Positions 48,523 through 57,384 of a DNA stretch of 64,000 bases are shown here, piece by piece; position 1 is the stretch's first letter; the number at the start of each line of letters is the position of its first letter. The notes beneath the pieces were generated by a model, which saw only the letters and a list, made by a program, of their open reading frames with translations, had not been told where the DNA came from and did not search any database. Origin of the DNA: DASZQL01 sp964391865. GTDB taxonomy: Bacteria > Planctomycetota > Phycisphaerae > Phycisphaerales > UBA1924. Made by a program: the position numbers and the translations under genes. The DNA is taken from NCBI GenBank assembly GCA_964391865.1, contig CAYMNQ010000003.1, forward strand, positions 434,001 through 498,000. The letters are read 5' to 3'.

Positions 48523-51114
48523 ATGGAAACCCACCGTATGCAACACCCATCGTCCCGATTCATCCCGTCGGTATTCGCCGCTCTTCTGGCGCCGCTCGCG
48601 GCGCTTTTGATACTGCTCGCGCCCGCGAGTTCCGCGCTCGCCGCCGAGGGTGGTGCTGGGGGTCACAAGCCGGGCGGCGAGGTGAACCTCGTTCTTCCCG
48701 ACGTCGGCACCGTCAAGTTCTTCAACGACTCAATCGACGGCCACACGCTCCTGCTCATCGGCATCGGCATCAGCGCTCTGGGCATGATCTTCGGGCTGAT
48801 CATCTATGCCCAGCTCAAGAACATGGCCGTCCACAAGTCGATGCTCGACATCTCCGAACTGATCTACGAGACGTGCAAGGCGTACATGATCCAGCAGGGC
48901 AAGTTCCTGATGCTGCTGTGGGTCTTCATCGCGGTCGCCGTCGGCTGGTACTTCGGCTGGCTCATCCCCACCGAGACGGGCAACGGCATGCCCATGTCGA
49001 AAGTGGCGATCATCCTTGCGTTCAGCCTCGTCGGCATCGCGGGCAGCTACGGGGTGGCGTGGTTCGGCATCCGCGTGAACACCTTCGCCAACAGCCGGGC
49101 GGCGTTCGCGTCGCTCCGCGGCAAGCCCTTCCCCTGCTACGCCATCCCCCTCAAGGCCGGTATCTCCATCGGCATGGCGCTCATCTCCGTCGAACTGCTC
49201 ATCATGCTGGGCATCCTGCTGTTCGTTCCCGGCGAAATCTCCGGCGCGTGCCTGATCGGCTTCGCGATCGGTGAATCGCTCGGCGCTTCGGCGCTCCGCA
49301 TCGCGGGCGGCATCTTCACGAAGATCGCCGACATCGGTTCCGACCTCATGAAGATCGTTTTCAAGATCAAGGAAGACGACGCCCGCAACCCCGGCGTGAT
49401 CGCCGACTGCGTGGGCGATAACGCGGGCGACTCCGTCGGCCCCTCCGCCGACGGCTTCGAAACCTACGGCGTGACGGGCGTGGCGCTCATCTCGTTCGTC
49501 CTCCTCGCCATCAACGAGAAGACGGCCGGCGCGGACTTCGCCACGATTCAGATCCAGCTTCTTGTCTGGCTCTTCGTGATGCGCATCGTCATGGTCATCG
49601 CCAGCGCCGGGTCGTACTTCATCAACGAGGCGGTCGCCAAGGCGAAGTACGGCAATGCATCGAAGATGAACTTCGAGCACCCGCTCACCTCGCTCGTCAT
49701 CCTCACCTCGGTCGTCTCCGTCGCGCTCACGTTCATCACCTCGTACCTGCTCATCCCCACCATGGCCGGCGATAGCACCTGGTGGTGGAAGCTCTCGCTC
49801 ATCATCACCTGCGGCACCGCCGCCGGTGCGATCATCCCCGAGCTGGTCAAGGTCTTCACCTCAACGCACTCGCGGCACGTCAAGGAAGTCGTCACCAGCT
49901 CCGAGCAAGGCGGCGCCTCGCTGAACATCCTCTCGGGCCTCGTCGCCGGCAACTTCTCCGCGTACTGGCTGGGTCTGGCGATCGTCATGCTCATGGGCGC
50001 GGCGTACTACGTCGCCAACTCGTTCCCCGGCATGGCCGCCACCGGCACGACCATCATGATGGCACCGGCGGTCTTTGCCTTCGGCCTCGTCGCGTTCGGC
50101 TTCCTCGGCATGGGCCCGGTGACGATCGCCGTTGATAGCTACGGCCCCGTCACCGACAACGCGCAGTCCGTCTTCGAACTCTCGACCATCGAGACCATGC
50201 CCAACATCAAGCAGGAAATCCAGAAGGATTTCGGCTTCACCCCCGACTTCGAGAAGGGCAAGGAGTTCCTCGAAGAGAACGACGGCGCGGGCAACACCTT
50301 CAAAGCCACCGCCAAGCCCGTGCTCATCGGCACCGCCGTTGTCGGCGCGACGACCATGATCTTCGCAATCGTCGTCGCGCTCACGCACGGGCTCGACCCC
50401 GAGTACCTCGCCAACCTCTCGATCCTGCACGCCCCCTTCCTGCTTGGTCTGATCACGGGCGGCGCGATCATCTACTGGTTCACCGGCGCCTCGACGCAGG
50501 CCGTCTCCACCGGCGCCTACCGCGCAGTGGAGTTCATCAAGAAGAACATCAAACTCGAAGGCTCGACCAAAGCGAGCGTTGAGGACTCGAAGAAGGTCGT
50601 ACAGATCTGCACGCAGTACGCGCAGAAGGGCATGTTCAACATCTTCCTGGGTGTCTTCTTCGCCACCCTCGCCTTCGCGTTCTACGAGTCGTACTTCTTC
50701 ATCGGGTACCTCATCTCCATCGCCATCTTCGGCCTCTACCAGGCCATCTTCATGGCCAACGCGGGCGGCGCTTGGGACAACGCGAAGAAGATCGTCGAGA
50801 CCGACCCCGTCTACAAGAACTCCGGCCGCGGCAAGGGCAGCGACCTCCACGCCGCCACCGTCGTGGGCGACACCGTGGGAGATCCCTTCAAGGACACCAG
50901 TTCCGTCGCCCTCAACCCGGTCATCAAGTTCACCACGCTCTTCGGGCTGCTCGCCGTCGAACTCGCGGTCAGCATGAAGGTCTTCAACCCGCTCACCAAG
51001 CAGCAGGACCACACCGCGGCCACCATCGCCCTGACGATCGCGTTCTTCCTTGTCTCCGCCTTCTTCGTCTGGCGCTCCTTCTACGGCATGCGCATCGGCG
51101 GCGATCACAAGTGA
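48523..51114 (+). CDS. hppA: Membrane-bound ion-translocating pyrophosphatase
   Basis: This 863-residue protein has about 16 membrane helices and couples pyrophosphate hydrolysis to proton (or sodium) pumping. An N-terminal signal-like segment (ALLAPLAALLILLAPASSAL) precedes the core. The start is the ATG at 48523 or 48538. Substrate-site blocks are EDDARNPGVIADCVGDNAGD and DTVGDPFKDTSSVALNPVIK. The potassium-determining block reads GNTFKATAK: Lys is at the position that marks K+-independent enzymes, but the residue three further on is Ala, not Thr. A symmetrical terminator follows. Heptamer pieces lie in its leader. Confidence 0.93.
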   Translation: METHRMQHPSSRFIPSVFAALLAPLAALLILLAPASSALAAEGGAGGHKPGGEVNLVLPDVGTVKFFNDSIDGHTLLLIGIGISALGMIFGLIIYAQLKNMAVHKSMLDISELIYETCKAYMIQQGKFLMLLWVFIAVAVGWYFGWLIPTETGNGMPMSKVAIILAFSLVGIAGSYGVAWFGIRVNTFANSRAAFASLRGKPFPCYAIPLKAGISIGMALISVELLIMLGILLFVPGEISGACLIGFAIGESLGASALRIAGGIFTKIADIGSDLMKIVFKIKEDDARNPGVIADCVGDNAGDSVGPSADGFETYGVTGVALISFVLLAINEKTAGADFATIQIQLLVWLFVMRIVMVIASAGSYFINEAVAKAKYGNASKMNFEHPLTSLVILTSVVSVALTFITSYLLIPTMAGDSTWWWKLSLIITCGTAAGAIIPELVKVFTSTHSRHVKEVVTSSEQGGASLNILSGLVAGNFSAYWLGLAIVMLMGAAYYVANSFPGMAATGTTIMMAPAVFAFGLVAFGFLGMGPVTIAVDSYGPVTDNAQSVFELSTIETMPNIKQEIQKDFGFTPDFEKGKEFLEENDGAGNTFKATAKPVLIGTAVVGATTMIFAIVVALTHGLDPEYLANLSILHAPFLLGLITGGAIIYWFTGASTQAVSTGAYRAVEFIKKNIKLEGSTKASVEDSKKVVQICTQYAQKGMFNIFLGVFFATLAFAFYESYFFIGYLISIAIFGLYQAIFMANAGGAWDNAKKIVETDPVYKNSGRGKGSDLHAATVVGDTVGDPFKDTSSVALNPVIKFTTLFGLLAVELAVSMKVFNPLTKQQDHTAATIALTIAFFLVSAFFVWRSFYGMRIGGDHK

Positions 51115-51143
51115 GTCTGCATTGCTGATCCACCGGAAAAAAC

Positions 51144-51177
51144 AGCGGGCCGCCCGATCGGGCGGCCCGCTTTCTTT
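51144..51177. terminator. Bidirectional terminator between hppA and a convergent gene
   Basis: AGCGGGCCGCCC, GATC, GGGCGGCCCGCT (51144-51171) is a perfect 12-bp stem with TTTCTTT after it and an A-run before it, so it can work in both directions. Confidence 0.92.
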
Positions 51178-51191
51178 CATCAATGAAACGA

Positions 51192-51216
51192 AGGGCCGAC
51201 CGGGTGGATCGGCCCT
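51192..51216 (-). terminator. Second hairpin for the minus-strand gene
   Basis: AGGGCCGA and TCGGCCCT pair around a 9-nt loop. On the minus strand it is followed by TCGTTTCATT, a weak T-tract. Confidence 0.5.
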
Positions 51217-51297
51217 CCGCACGGAAGTACGCTCCGGTCGCGAGGGTGGAGGCGCGACGGGCGTGCGTTGGAGTTGGCAGGAAGGAGCAGTTCTCGC

Positions 51298-52161
51298 TCA
51301 CCGGCGACGGCGCAGACCGATCAGCCCGGCCGCCGCGAGCAGCGCGCCGCCCGCGGGCGTCGGAACCGGCTCGCCGTAGATGAAGTCGTCCATCACCACG
51401 AGGTCAACCGGGAACTCGGGCAGCTCCGGGCGGTCGAGCACGCCCGCGCCGAGCGCGTGCGTGCCGCTGTAGATGCGGACGCGCGAGACGACCGGGTCGG
51501 CGAACGAGACGCCTACGAACGAGAACTTGTCGAGCGTGCCGGCTTCAGCGCCGGCGACCGTGGGCGGCGCGAACGCGGTGAAGATCAGCTCGTTCTGGGT
51601 GTCGTAGAACTCGAGGTACGTCGAGTTGTCGAGCTCGACATCGCTGAACACCGAGCCGAAGCCGCGGGTGGTCGCGGGCTGGCTGCTGCCGGGGACGAAG
51701 AACGTCACGTCGGTGATGTTGCTGCCCACGGCGGTGAACAGGCGCTGCTGGCTGAACGCGCCGAACTCGGCGCCGTAGCTCGGGTCGATCGACGCGAAGT
51801 CCCGCGGCGTGCCCGTCGGGTTGTCGCTGTCGGCCGACACGAGGAAGCCCGAGCCGGGGGTGGTGGTGAGCAACCCGCGGGCACGCCCGCCGGTGGCGCC
51901 ATTGAAGAAGTCGCCGGGGAACGCGTTCGGATCAGAGACATTGTCCGGCGCGCCGTCCCAGTTGATCTCGCGCCGCCCGGTCAGGAGCGTGCCCGGCCCG
52001 GGGGGGTTCAGCGTGCCGAGGTCGGCGCGGAAGACGTTGAGCTGGTCGATGATGGAATCAACCCCGAAGCCCGCGCCCGAACGGACGAGCTGGGCGTTCG
52101 CCGACCCCGCGAGCGCAGCGACGGCGAGTGAAGCAGCGGACACAGTGCGCAGTGACAGCAT
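51298..52161 (-). CDS. Secreted protein with PEP-CTERM-like sorting tail
   Basis: This 287-residue protein starts at the ATG at 52161 behind AGGAG. The signal peptide is MLSLRTVSAASLAVAALAGS ending SANA. The mature domain is beta-rich (DVTFFVPGSSQPATTRGFG, YLEFYDTQNELIFTAFAPP, KFSFVGVSFADPVVSRVRIY), of a type seen in many PEP-CTERM proteins, with an Asn/Asp/Gly-rich first half. The tail VPTPAGGALLAAAGLIGLRR RR is the sorting signal. It is convergent with hppA and shares its terminator. Confidence 0.86.
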   Translation of the reverse strand: MLSLRTVSAASLAVAALAGSANAQLVRSGAGFGVDSIIDQLNVFRADLGTLNPPGPGTLLTGRREINWDGAPDNVSDPNAFPGDFFNGATGGRARGLLTTTPGSGFLVSADSDNPTGTPRDFASIDPSYGAEFGAFSQQRLFTAVGSNITDVTFFVPGSSQPATTRGFGSVFSDVELDNSTYLEFYDTQNELIFTAFAPPTVAGAEAGTLDKFSFVGVSFADPVVSRVRIYSGTHALGAGVLDRPELPEFPVDLVVMDDFIYGEPVPTPAGGALLAAAGLIGLRRRR

Positions 52162-52373
52162 GATCTCGGTCTCCTGATGAAACGAGGGAAAGGATGGGCC
52201 GCGGGTAATTGCGGCCCGTGTGACAGACGGGGTTGTTGGTTCGCCGCCCGTGTCAGGGGCGTGTGTGCGTTGCCGAAGGCGGCGGGCGAACACTCACACA
52301 TGTCCGCGACATTGCCGCATCTTGCACGTCGACGCCGATTTGTTGGACGAGCCCGGTCGGGCTCCGTCAGGCC

Positions 52374-53438
52374 TTACTCGGGGCGGGCCGCCTCGATGTA
52401 CACATCCACCACCTGCCCGGGGAACATCGGCGGATGATCCTTCGCCGCGACTTCGAGCACGACCTCGACGACGCGCGTGTCGATCCGCTCCGTGTTCGAG
52501 CCGGTGATCTGGCTCTTCGGGCGCGCGAAGGGCTCGATGCGGATCATCTTGAGTTGGATGTGCTCGCCAAAGTTGCCGCGGAGCTTGCATGTCGCCGCCG
52601 CGCCCTGGCGCAGCAGAGGCGCGTCCTCTTCATCCACCTGCGCGCGGACACGGATCGTGCCGAGATCGCCCAGGATCATCGCTGGCTCGGCGCTAGCGCC
52701 GCCGCCGCCCCCGGCCATCGCGTACTCGCCCGGTTCGATGCTCCGGCGGAGGATCGTGCCCGCGACCGGCGCGCGGACCGTCAGACGATCCAGCCTGATC
52801 TTCAGCGCCGCGATATCCGCCCGACGCGCATCGGCATTCGCCTGCATCACCAGCAGATCCGCGCTCCACGGGCCCGCCTGCAATCGCGCCAGCCGCGCCT
52901 CCGCGTTGGTCAGCGCCGCTCGCGCGATCTCGACGGCGTTGCGCGTGCGGTCCGCTTCATCCGGGTTCGTCCCGCCCAGCGTGACCGCCTTCAGCATGTT
53001 GTTGTTGCGGTCGATCGCATCATTCAGCCGCGCTCGCGCCTCGGCGACCTCCGCCTTCACGGGCGGTAAATCCTCAGCCCGAGGCCAATTCTCGATCCGC
53101 TTCACCTCCGCCTCCGCCGCGGCGAGCGCCGCCTCCGCACGCACCAGCTCCGCGCGCAGAAGACGATCGTCCAGCTTCATCAGCGGCTGCCCCAACTCCA
53201 CGCGGTCCGTCACCTGCGCCAGCACCTCGACCACCAGCCCTGGCTCAGGAGCCGCGATCTCAACATCGCGCGTGCCGGACTCAACCACGCCCAACGCCGC
53301 CACGCCGCTCGGGAACGGGTTCACCGACGCCGGCTGCGACAGCGGCGGGGAGGGAATCTTCTGCTTCCCTGTAGCAACGGAGTACACACCCATCGCGAAC
53401 CCGGCGACGGCAAGCAGGATGGTGATGTTTCGGAACAT
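52374..53438 (-). CDS. HlyD/DevB-type membrane fusion protein
   Basis: This 354-residue protein starts at the ATG at 53438 (MFRNITILLAVAGFAMGVYS), an N-terminal membrane anchor. A biotinyl-lipoyl-like domain is split around a long alpha-hairpin (LRAELVRAEAALAAAEAEVK...DADARR-type coiled coil, about 110-230). RLTVRAPVAGTILRRSIEPG is the second lipoyl half, and VRAQVDEEDAPLLRQGAA begins the beta-barrel. It would bridge the ABC pump to an outer-membrane channel. It is the last gene of a permease, ATPase, fusion-protein cluster. No TolC gene is in the window. Confidence 0.9.
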   Translation of the reverse strand: MFRNITILLAVAGFAMGVYSVATGKQKIPSPPLSQPASVNPFPSGVAALGVVESGTRDVEIAAPEPGLVVEVLAQVTDRVELGQPLMKLDDRLLRAELVRAEAALAAAEAEVKRIENWPRAEDLPPVKAEVAEARARLNDAIDRNNNMLKAVTLGGTNPDEADRTRNAVEIARAALTNAEARLARLQAGPWSADLLVMQANADARRADIAALKIRLDRLTVRAPVAGTILRRSIEPGEYAMAGGGGGASAEPAMILGDLGTIRVRAQVDEEDAPLLRQGAAATCKLRGNFGEHIQLKMIRIEPFARPKSQITGSNTERIDTRVVEVVLEVAAKDHPPMFPGQVVDVYIEAARPE

Positions 53439-53447
53439 GGGTGTTGG

Positions 53448-53530
53448 GGGTGGGGCTTGAAGCTTGGGGGTGGGTGGGATCTTTAGGGGCCGGGCGTTGG
53501 CTTTGGGGCTCGGGACTGGGGTTGGGAGAC
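53448..53530. repeat. Heptamer-like array upstream of the fusion-protein gene
   Basis: GGGGCTTG/AAGCTTG/GGGGTGG and GGCTTTGGGGCTCGG units occupy the gap to the ATPase gene. Confidence 0.62.
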
Positions 53531-53591
53531 GGTGCTCGGTGTTGTCCGTTGGTCTTCTTCTTTCTTCCGGCGCGCCGCGCAAGCCGCCAGC

Positions 53592-54380
53592 TTACTTCCC
53601 CTCCTCACCCTCCTTTTCATCATAGCGCGGCACGTACTTTGCTTCTTCGAGAATGTGGTGCGAGACCTGCGATTTCAGCCGCCCGTCTTCCATCTCGATG
53701 ATCCGGTCGGCATAGTGGAAAATGCGCGCATCGTGCGTCACGACGATGACGCAGCGGGGTTCGCTCCCGCCGTTCGCGCCGCTCCCGCCGCGGGAGGCTT
53801 GGTGGATCAACTCCATGATCGCCTGCCCGCGCTGCCCGTCGAGCGCGGCGGTGGGCTCGTCGCACACAATCAGACGCGGCCTGCCCACCAGCGCCCGCGC
53901 GATCGCCACGCGCTGCTGCATGCCCCCCGAGAGCTGCGACGGCATCGAGTCGATCCGATCCCCCAGCCCCACCTGCGCGAGCACCTCCGCCGCGCGCTCC
54001 AGGGCCGCGCCCCGGTTCATCCCCCGCACCAGCAGCGGCACGCACGTGTTCTCGCCCACCGTCAGCGTGGGTATGAGGTTGAACTGCTGGAACACGAACC
54101 CGACGATCTCGCCGCGCAGCTTGGTGCGCTGGTCCCGCCGCAGCGCGTTCCAGCACGTGCCGAAGACCGAAACCTCGCCCTCGTCCGCGTCGAGTACGCC
54201 CGAGATCACCGAGACGAGCGTCGTCTTCCCGCACCCCGAGGGGCCGACCAGCATGACGAGCTGGTTCTCATGGATGTCAGCGTCGACCCCGCGCAGCGCA
54301 TGCACCACCGTCCGGCCGGTGCCGAACGACTTGCTCACCTTGCGGAGCGAGACCGCGATGTTGGGGGTGGTTGTGATCAT
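53592..54380 (-). CDS. ABC transporter ATP-binding protein (MacB/LolD/DevA type)
   Basis: This 262-residue ATPase is complete. Walker A is VGPSGCGKTT, the Q-loop lies in FVFQQFNLIPTLTVGEN, the signature motif is LSGGMQQRVAIARAL, Walker B is LIVCDEPTAALD and the switch His is in VVTHDARIF. The pattern matches ATPases that work with FtsX/MacB-type permeases rather than importers. The C-terminus has a short acidic/basic tail (YDEKEGEEGK). The gene sits between the permease and membrane-fusion genes, all on the minus strand. Confidence 0.93.
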   Translation of the reverse strand: MITTTPNIAVSLRKVSKSFGTGRTVVHALRGVDADIHENQLVMLVGPSGCGKTTLVSVISGVLDADEGEVSVFGTCWNALRRDQRTKLRGEIVGFVFQQFNLIPTLTVGENTCVPLLVRGMNRGAALERAAEVLAQVGLGDRIDSMPSQLSGGMQQRVAIARALVGRPRLIVCDEPTAALDGQRGQAIMELIHQASRGGSGANGGSEPRCVIVVTHDARIFHYADRIIEMEDGRLKSQVSHHILEEAKYVPRYDEKEGEEGK

Positions 54381-54391
54381 CGGATCAGATA

Positions 54392-54580
54392 TTCACCACA
54401 GAGGACACAGAGAGCACAGAGAAGAGAGAAGAGAAAGAAGCAAAGAGTCTTGACGGTGCTTGGATGTCTGCCAATTCCCGATCCCGTCGTCGCAGGACTG
54501 CAATCATCAAAGAACTGAACTCCTCCACAATCCATCATTCTCCTTCCTCCCTCTGTGTCCTCTGTGCTCTCTGTGGTGAA
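54392..54580. repeat. Inverted repeat of CCACAGAGG type, copy 2
   Basis: Arms at 54392-54421 and 54551-54580 (TTCACCACAGAGG...CACAGAG and its complement) enclose about 130 bp. The element fills the gap between the permease and ATPase genes. Confidence 0.8.
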
Positions 54581-54585
54581 AACTC

Positions 54586-55713
54586 CTATTTAAACACGAT
54601 CCCCGGCTCCAGAGCGATCACTCTCCGCAGCGACAGCAAGCTCCCCAGCATGATGCACACCAGCGTCGCGCCGAACGCGCCGACCAGCAGTTGCCACGGG
54701 AACAGCACCGCGAGCTCCGACCCCGGTTTGCGCCCCAGCAGCGAGAACGCGCCCGCGGCCCCGACGCCAATCCCGTAGCCGATCAGCCCGACCGCCAGCG
54801 CCTGCAGCAGCACCATCCGCACCAGCACGCGCGTCCGCGCCCCCATCGCCTTCAGCACCGCGAAGTGGCGCAGGTTCTCCAGCGTGAACTGGTAGAAGAT
54901 CGCCGCCACCACCGCCAAGCCGACGACGAACCCCAGCAGCACCGTGATGCCGAAATTGATCCCGATGCCCGTCTCGCGCAGGATGAAGTTCACCGACCGC
55001 GCCGTGATCTCCGCCTGCGTGAACGCCTGCACCTCGCCCAGCGCGTTGATGTCCGCCTGCACCCGCAGCATGTCCGCGTCCGGCTTCACTTTCGCGAGGA
55101 TGTAGCTGATCCGCTCGCGCCCCAGCGGCACGAAATTCTGGATGTTGTCGAACGTCGTGTAGATCGCCGCGTTCGAATCAAAGCTCAGCCGCACGCGGCA
55201 GATGCCCACCACCACCGCTCGCTTGTCGTTCAAACGCAGCGTGTCGCCGATCCCCACGTTCCCCAGCTTCGGGCGCGAGGATTCATCCACGATCACCGCG
55301 TCCGGCGCGCGCAGGTCATTCAGATCCCCCTCCAGAATCTCCGGCGGCTGCCCCACCATCGTCGAGCGCGGGATGCCCACCAGCTGCGCCGTCTTGTACG
55401 CGCCCGTCGGCAATTCCACCAACGCCCGTGCGCTGAAAAACGGCTCCGCCCACGCGATCCCAGGCACCGAGCGCACCCGCTCGAGCTCCCGGTCCGCCAG
55501 CGGGCGCACATCACTGATGAACTGGATGTGCGGGTCGGCGATCCACAGGTCCGGCTGCGCGGTGTTCTGCAGCACGCCCGTCGATCGCGTGATCAACCCC
55601 AGAAAAATCGCGGCCTGCTGCGAAATCAGCAACACCGCAAAAGAAAGCCCCACGACCAGCGCAAGGTACTTCCCCTTGTCGCCGGTGAGCATTCTGAGCG
55701 CGATGTAGTTCAT
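54586..55713 (-). CDS. FtsX/DevC-type ABC transporter permease
   Basis: This 375-residue permease starts at the ATG at 55713 (MNYIALRMLTGDKGKYLALV). It has one N-terminal helix, a large extracytosolic domain (about 45-240) and three C-terminal helices (ITVLLGFVVGLAVVAAIFYQ, LVRMVLLQALAVGLIGYGIG, LLVGAFGATLVCIMLGSLLS). The loop LRHFAVLKAMGARTRVLVRM is the coupling region typical of the FtsX family. The length and order fit DevC, the partner of DevA and DevB in glycolipid export of cyanobacteria; the cargo here is unknown. The 205-bp gap to the ATPase is filled by an inverted repeat. Confidence 0.9.
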   Translation of the reverse strand: MNYIALRMLTGDKGKYLALVVGLSFAVLLISQQAAIFLGLITRSTGVLQNTAQPDLWIADPHIQFISDVRPLADRELERVRSVPGIAWAEPFFSARALVELPTGAYKTAQLVGIPRSTMVGQPPEILEGDLNDLRAPDAVIVDESSRPKLGNVGIGDTLRLNDKRAVVVGICRVRLSFDSNAAIYTTFDNIQNFVPLGRERISYILAKVKPDADMLRVQADINALGEVQAFTQAEITARSVNFILRETGIGINFGITVLLGFVVGLAVVAAIFYQFTLENLRHFAVLKAMGARTRVLVRMVLLQALAVGLIGYGIGVGAAGAFSLLGRKPGSELAVLFPWQLLVGAFGATLVCIMLGSLLSLRRVIALEPGIVFK

Positions 55714-55925
55714 GGATCGGCGGTCAGGTCGGCAGTGGGGGAGGTGTTCGGCAGCGCCAGCGCCGTCGGCCGCGATCGGCCGCCAACGAGGAGCCGAGAT
55801 CATAGCCTGCACCCATTCGCCCGCACCTCGCTCACGGATTCGCCCGAACAATTGCCTCAACAACGAGTCGCGAGGCGCGAGCAAGCGTGCCCGTTACGCC
55901 GCGCCGATCACCCTACACTCCCCCC

Positions 55926-57215
55926 ATGATCCGCACGCTCATCCTCGGAGCCTTGACCCTCATGCCGCTGACCACCCCCGCCGCCGCCCAGTTCCGCCGG
56001 CTTGAGACGGGCAAGTGGCGCGCCGCCCTCGATGTCACCGGCACCGACTCAAACGGCAAGCCCATCAACGCCGGGCAACTCCCCTTCACCCTCGAACTCG
56101 CCCGCGGCGAGCGCGGCATCGTCGCGTGGATCGTCAACGGCGAGGAACGCATCGACGTCCCCCGCACCCAGTGGGCCGAGGGCGAACTCACGCTCAGCAT
56201 CGATTACTTCGACTCAACGATCCGCGCCCGCGCCAGCGACGACGGCAAGACCCTCGAAGGCGAATGGACCAAACGCCGCGGCGCGGAGAAGTGGGGCACC
56301 ATGCGCTTCACCGCCACCAGCGGCGAGCAGCCCCTCTTCTCACTCCCCCCCGCCAAGCCCGCGCGCGGCGGCGAACCGACAGAACCACTGCCGCTCGCCC
56401 AGCGCTGGCGCGTGAACTTCGAGGGCGACCCCGACCCCGCCGTGGGAATCTTCACGACCAACCCCGACGGCACCATCGCCGCCACGTTCCTCACCACCAC
56501 CGGCGATTACCGCTACCTCGCGGGCGAGTACCGCGACAACCATTTGCAGCTCTCCGTCTTCGACGGCTCGCACGCCTTCCTCATCACCGCGAAGCAAACC
56601 TCCCCCGGCACCCTCGAAGGCGAGTTCCACAGCGGCAATTGGTCGCGCTCGCGCTGGTCCGCCGTCGCGGATGAGCACGCAAAACTCCCCGACAACGCGT
56701 GGACCATCACGAAGATCAACGACGAGAAATCACTCGCCGATTCGACCGTCAAAACCCTCGACGGCCTGTCGCTGAAACTGAGCGACCCGCGCGTGCTGGG
56801 CAAAAACGGCACGATCTTCGAAATCTTCGGCACTTGGTGCCCCAACTGCCTCGACGCCACCCGCCTCATGCGCGAACTGCGCGAAAAACACGGCACGAGC
56901 AGCATCAAATTCGTCGGCCTCGCCTTCGAGATCACGGGCGATGAAATGCGCGACCGCGACATGGTCCGCCTGTACGCCGAGCGCCATAACGTCCCGTACC
57001 TCATGCTCCTCGCCGGCGTGGCGGATAAGAAGAAAGCCGCCGAAGCGCTCCCCGCCATCGACCGCGTGAAGGCGTACCCGACATTCCTCTTCGTCGACGG
57101 CGCGGGGAAGATCAAATCCGTCTACACCGGCTTCAACGGCCCGGCGACGGGCGACGAGCACGCGAAGATGCGAGCCGAGTTCGAGAAGCGCATCGCGGCC
57201 CTGATCGAAGAGTGA
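55926..57215 (+). CDS. TlpA-like thioredoxin-fold lipidless exported protein
   Basis: This 429-residue protein starts at the ATG at 55926, with signal peptide MIRTLILGALTLMPLTTPAA then AQ. The first ~250 residues are two beta-rich repeats (WRAALDVTGTDSNGKPINAG..., WRVNFEGDPDPAVGIFTTNP...). A TlpA/ResA-like thioredoxin domain follows with the redox motif GTWCPNCLD (CxxC with Pro-Asn) and the cis-Pro loop VKAYPTFLFVDG. It probably reduces or oxidises periplasmic thiols. A tripartite palindrome starts 2 bp after its stop codon. Confidence 0.87.
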   Translation: MIRTLILGALTLMPLTTPAAAQFRRLETGKWRAALDVTGTDSNGKPINAGQLPFTLELARGERGIVAWIVNGEERIDVPRTQWAEGELTLSIDYFDSTIRARASDDGKTLEGEWTKRRGAEKWGTMRFTATSGEQPLFSLPPAKPARGGEPTEPLPLAQRWRVNFEGDPDPAVGIFTTNPDGTIAATFLTTTGDYRYLAGEYRDNHLQLSVFDGSHAFLITAKQTSPGTLEGEFHSGNWSRSRWSAVADEHAKLPDNAWTITKINDEKSLADSTVKTLDGLSLKLSDPRVLGKNGTIFEIFGTWCPNCLDATRLMRELREKHGTSSIKFVGLAFEITGDEMRDRDMVRLYAERHNVPYLMLLAGVADKKKAAEALPAIDRVKAYPTFLFVDGAGKIKSVYTGFNGPATGDEHAKMRAEFEKRIAALIEE

Positions 57216-57216
57216 C

Positions 57217-57298
57217 CGTGCCATCGAAGTCTGCTTTGAGACTTCGATGGTTCTTGCGATACCGAGATCGATGTCGCCGAGCCGACATCGATGGCACG
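57217..57298. repeat. Tripartite palindrome directly after a stop codon
   Basis: An outer perfect stem CGTGCCATCGA/TCGATGGCACG (57217-57227 with 57288-57298) competes with two inner perfect hairpins. These are CCATCGAAGTCT/AGACTTCGATGG (57221-57250) and ATCGATGTCG/CGACATCGAT (57267-57292). All three share the ATCGA core. Confidence 0.85.
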
Positions 57299-57319
57299 TT
57301 CACAAATCGTCTTGCGGGT

Positions 57320-57370
57320 TCACCCTCTCGGCGGCGGCGCAAGCCGCCGAGGGCGATCGCCCCCCGACCC
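57320..57370. repeat. 51-bp direct repeat, left copy, flanking the low-GC protease gene
   Basis: It matches 58668-58718 with three or four differences. The repeat begins TCACCCTCTCGGCGG and contains its own CTCGGCGGC/GCCGCCGAG hairpin. Confidence 0.8.
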
Positions 57371-57384
57371 CCCCAGCCCTCGCG

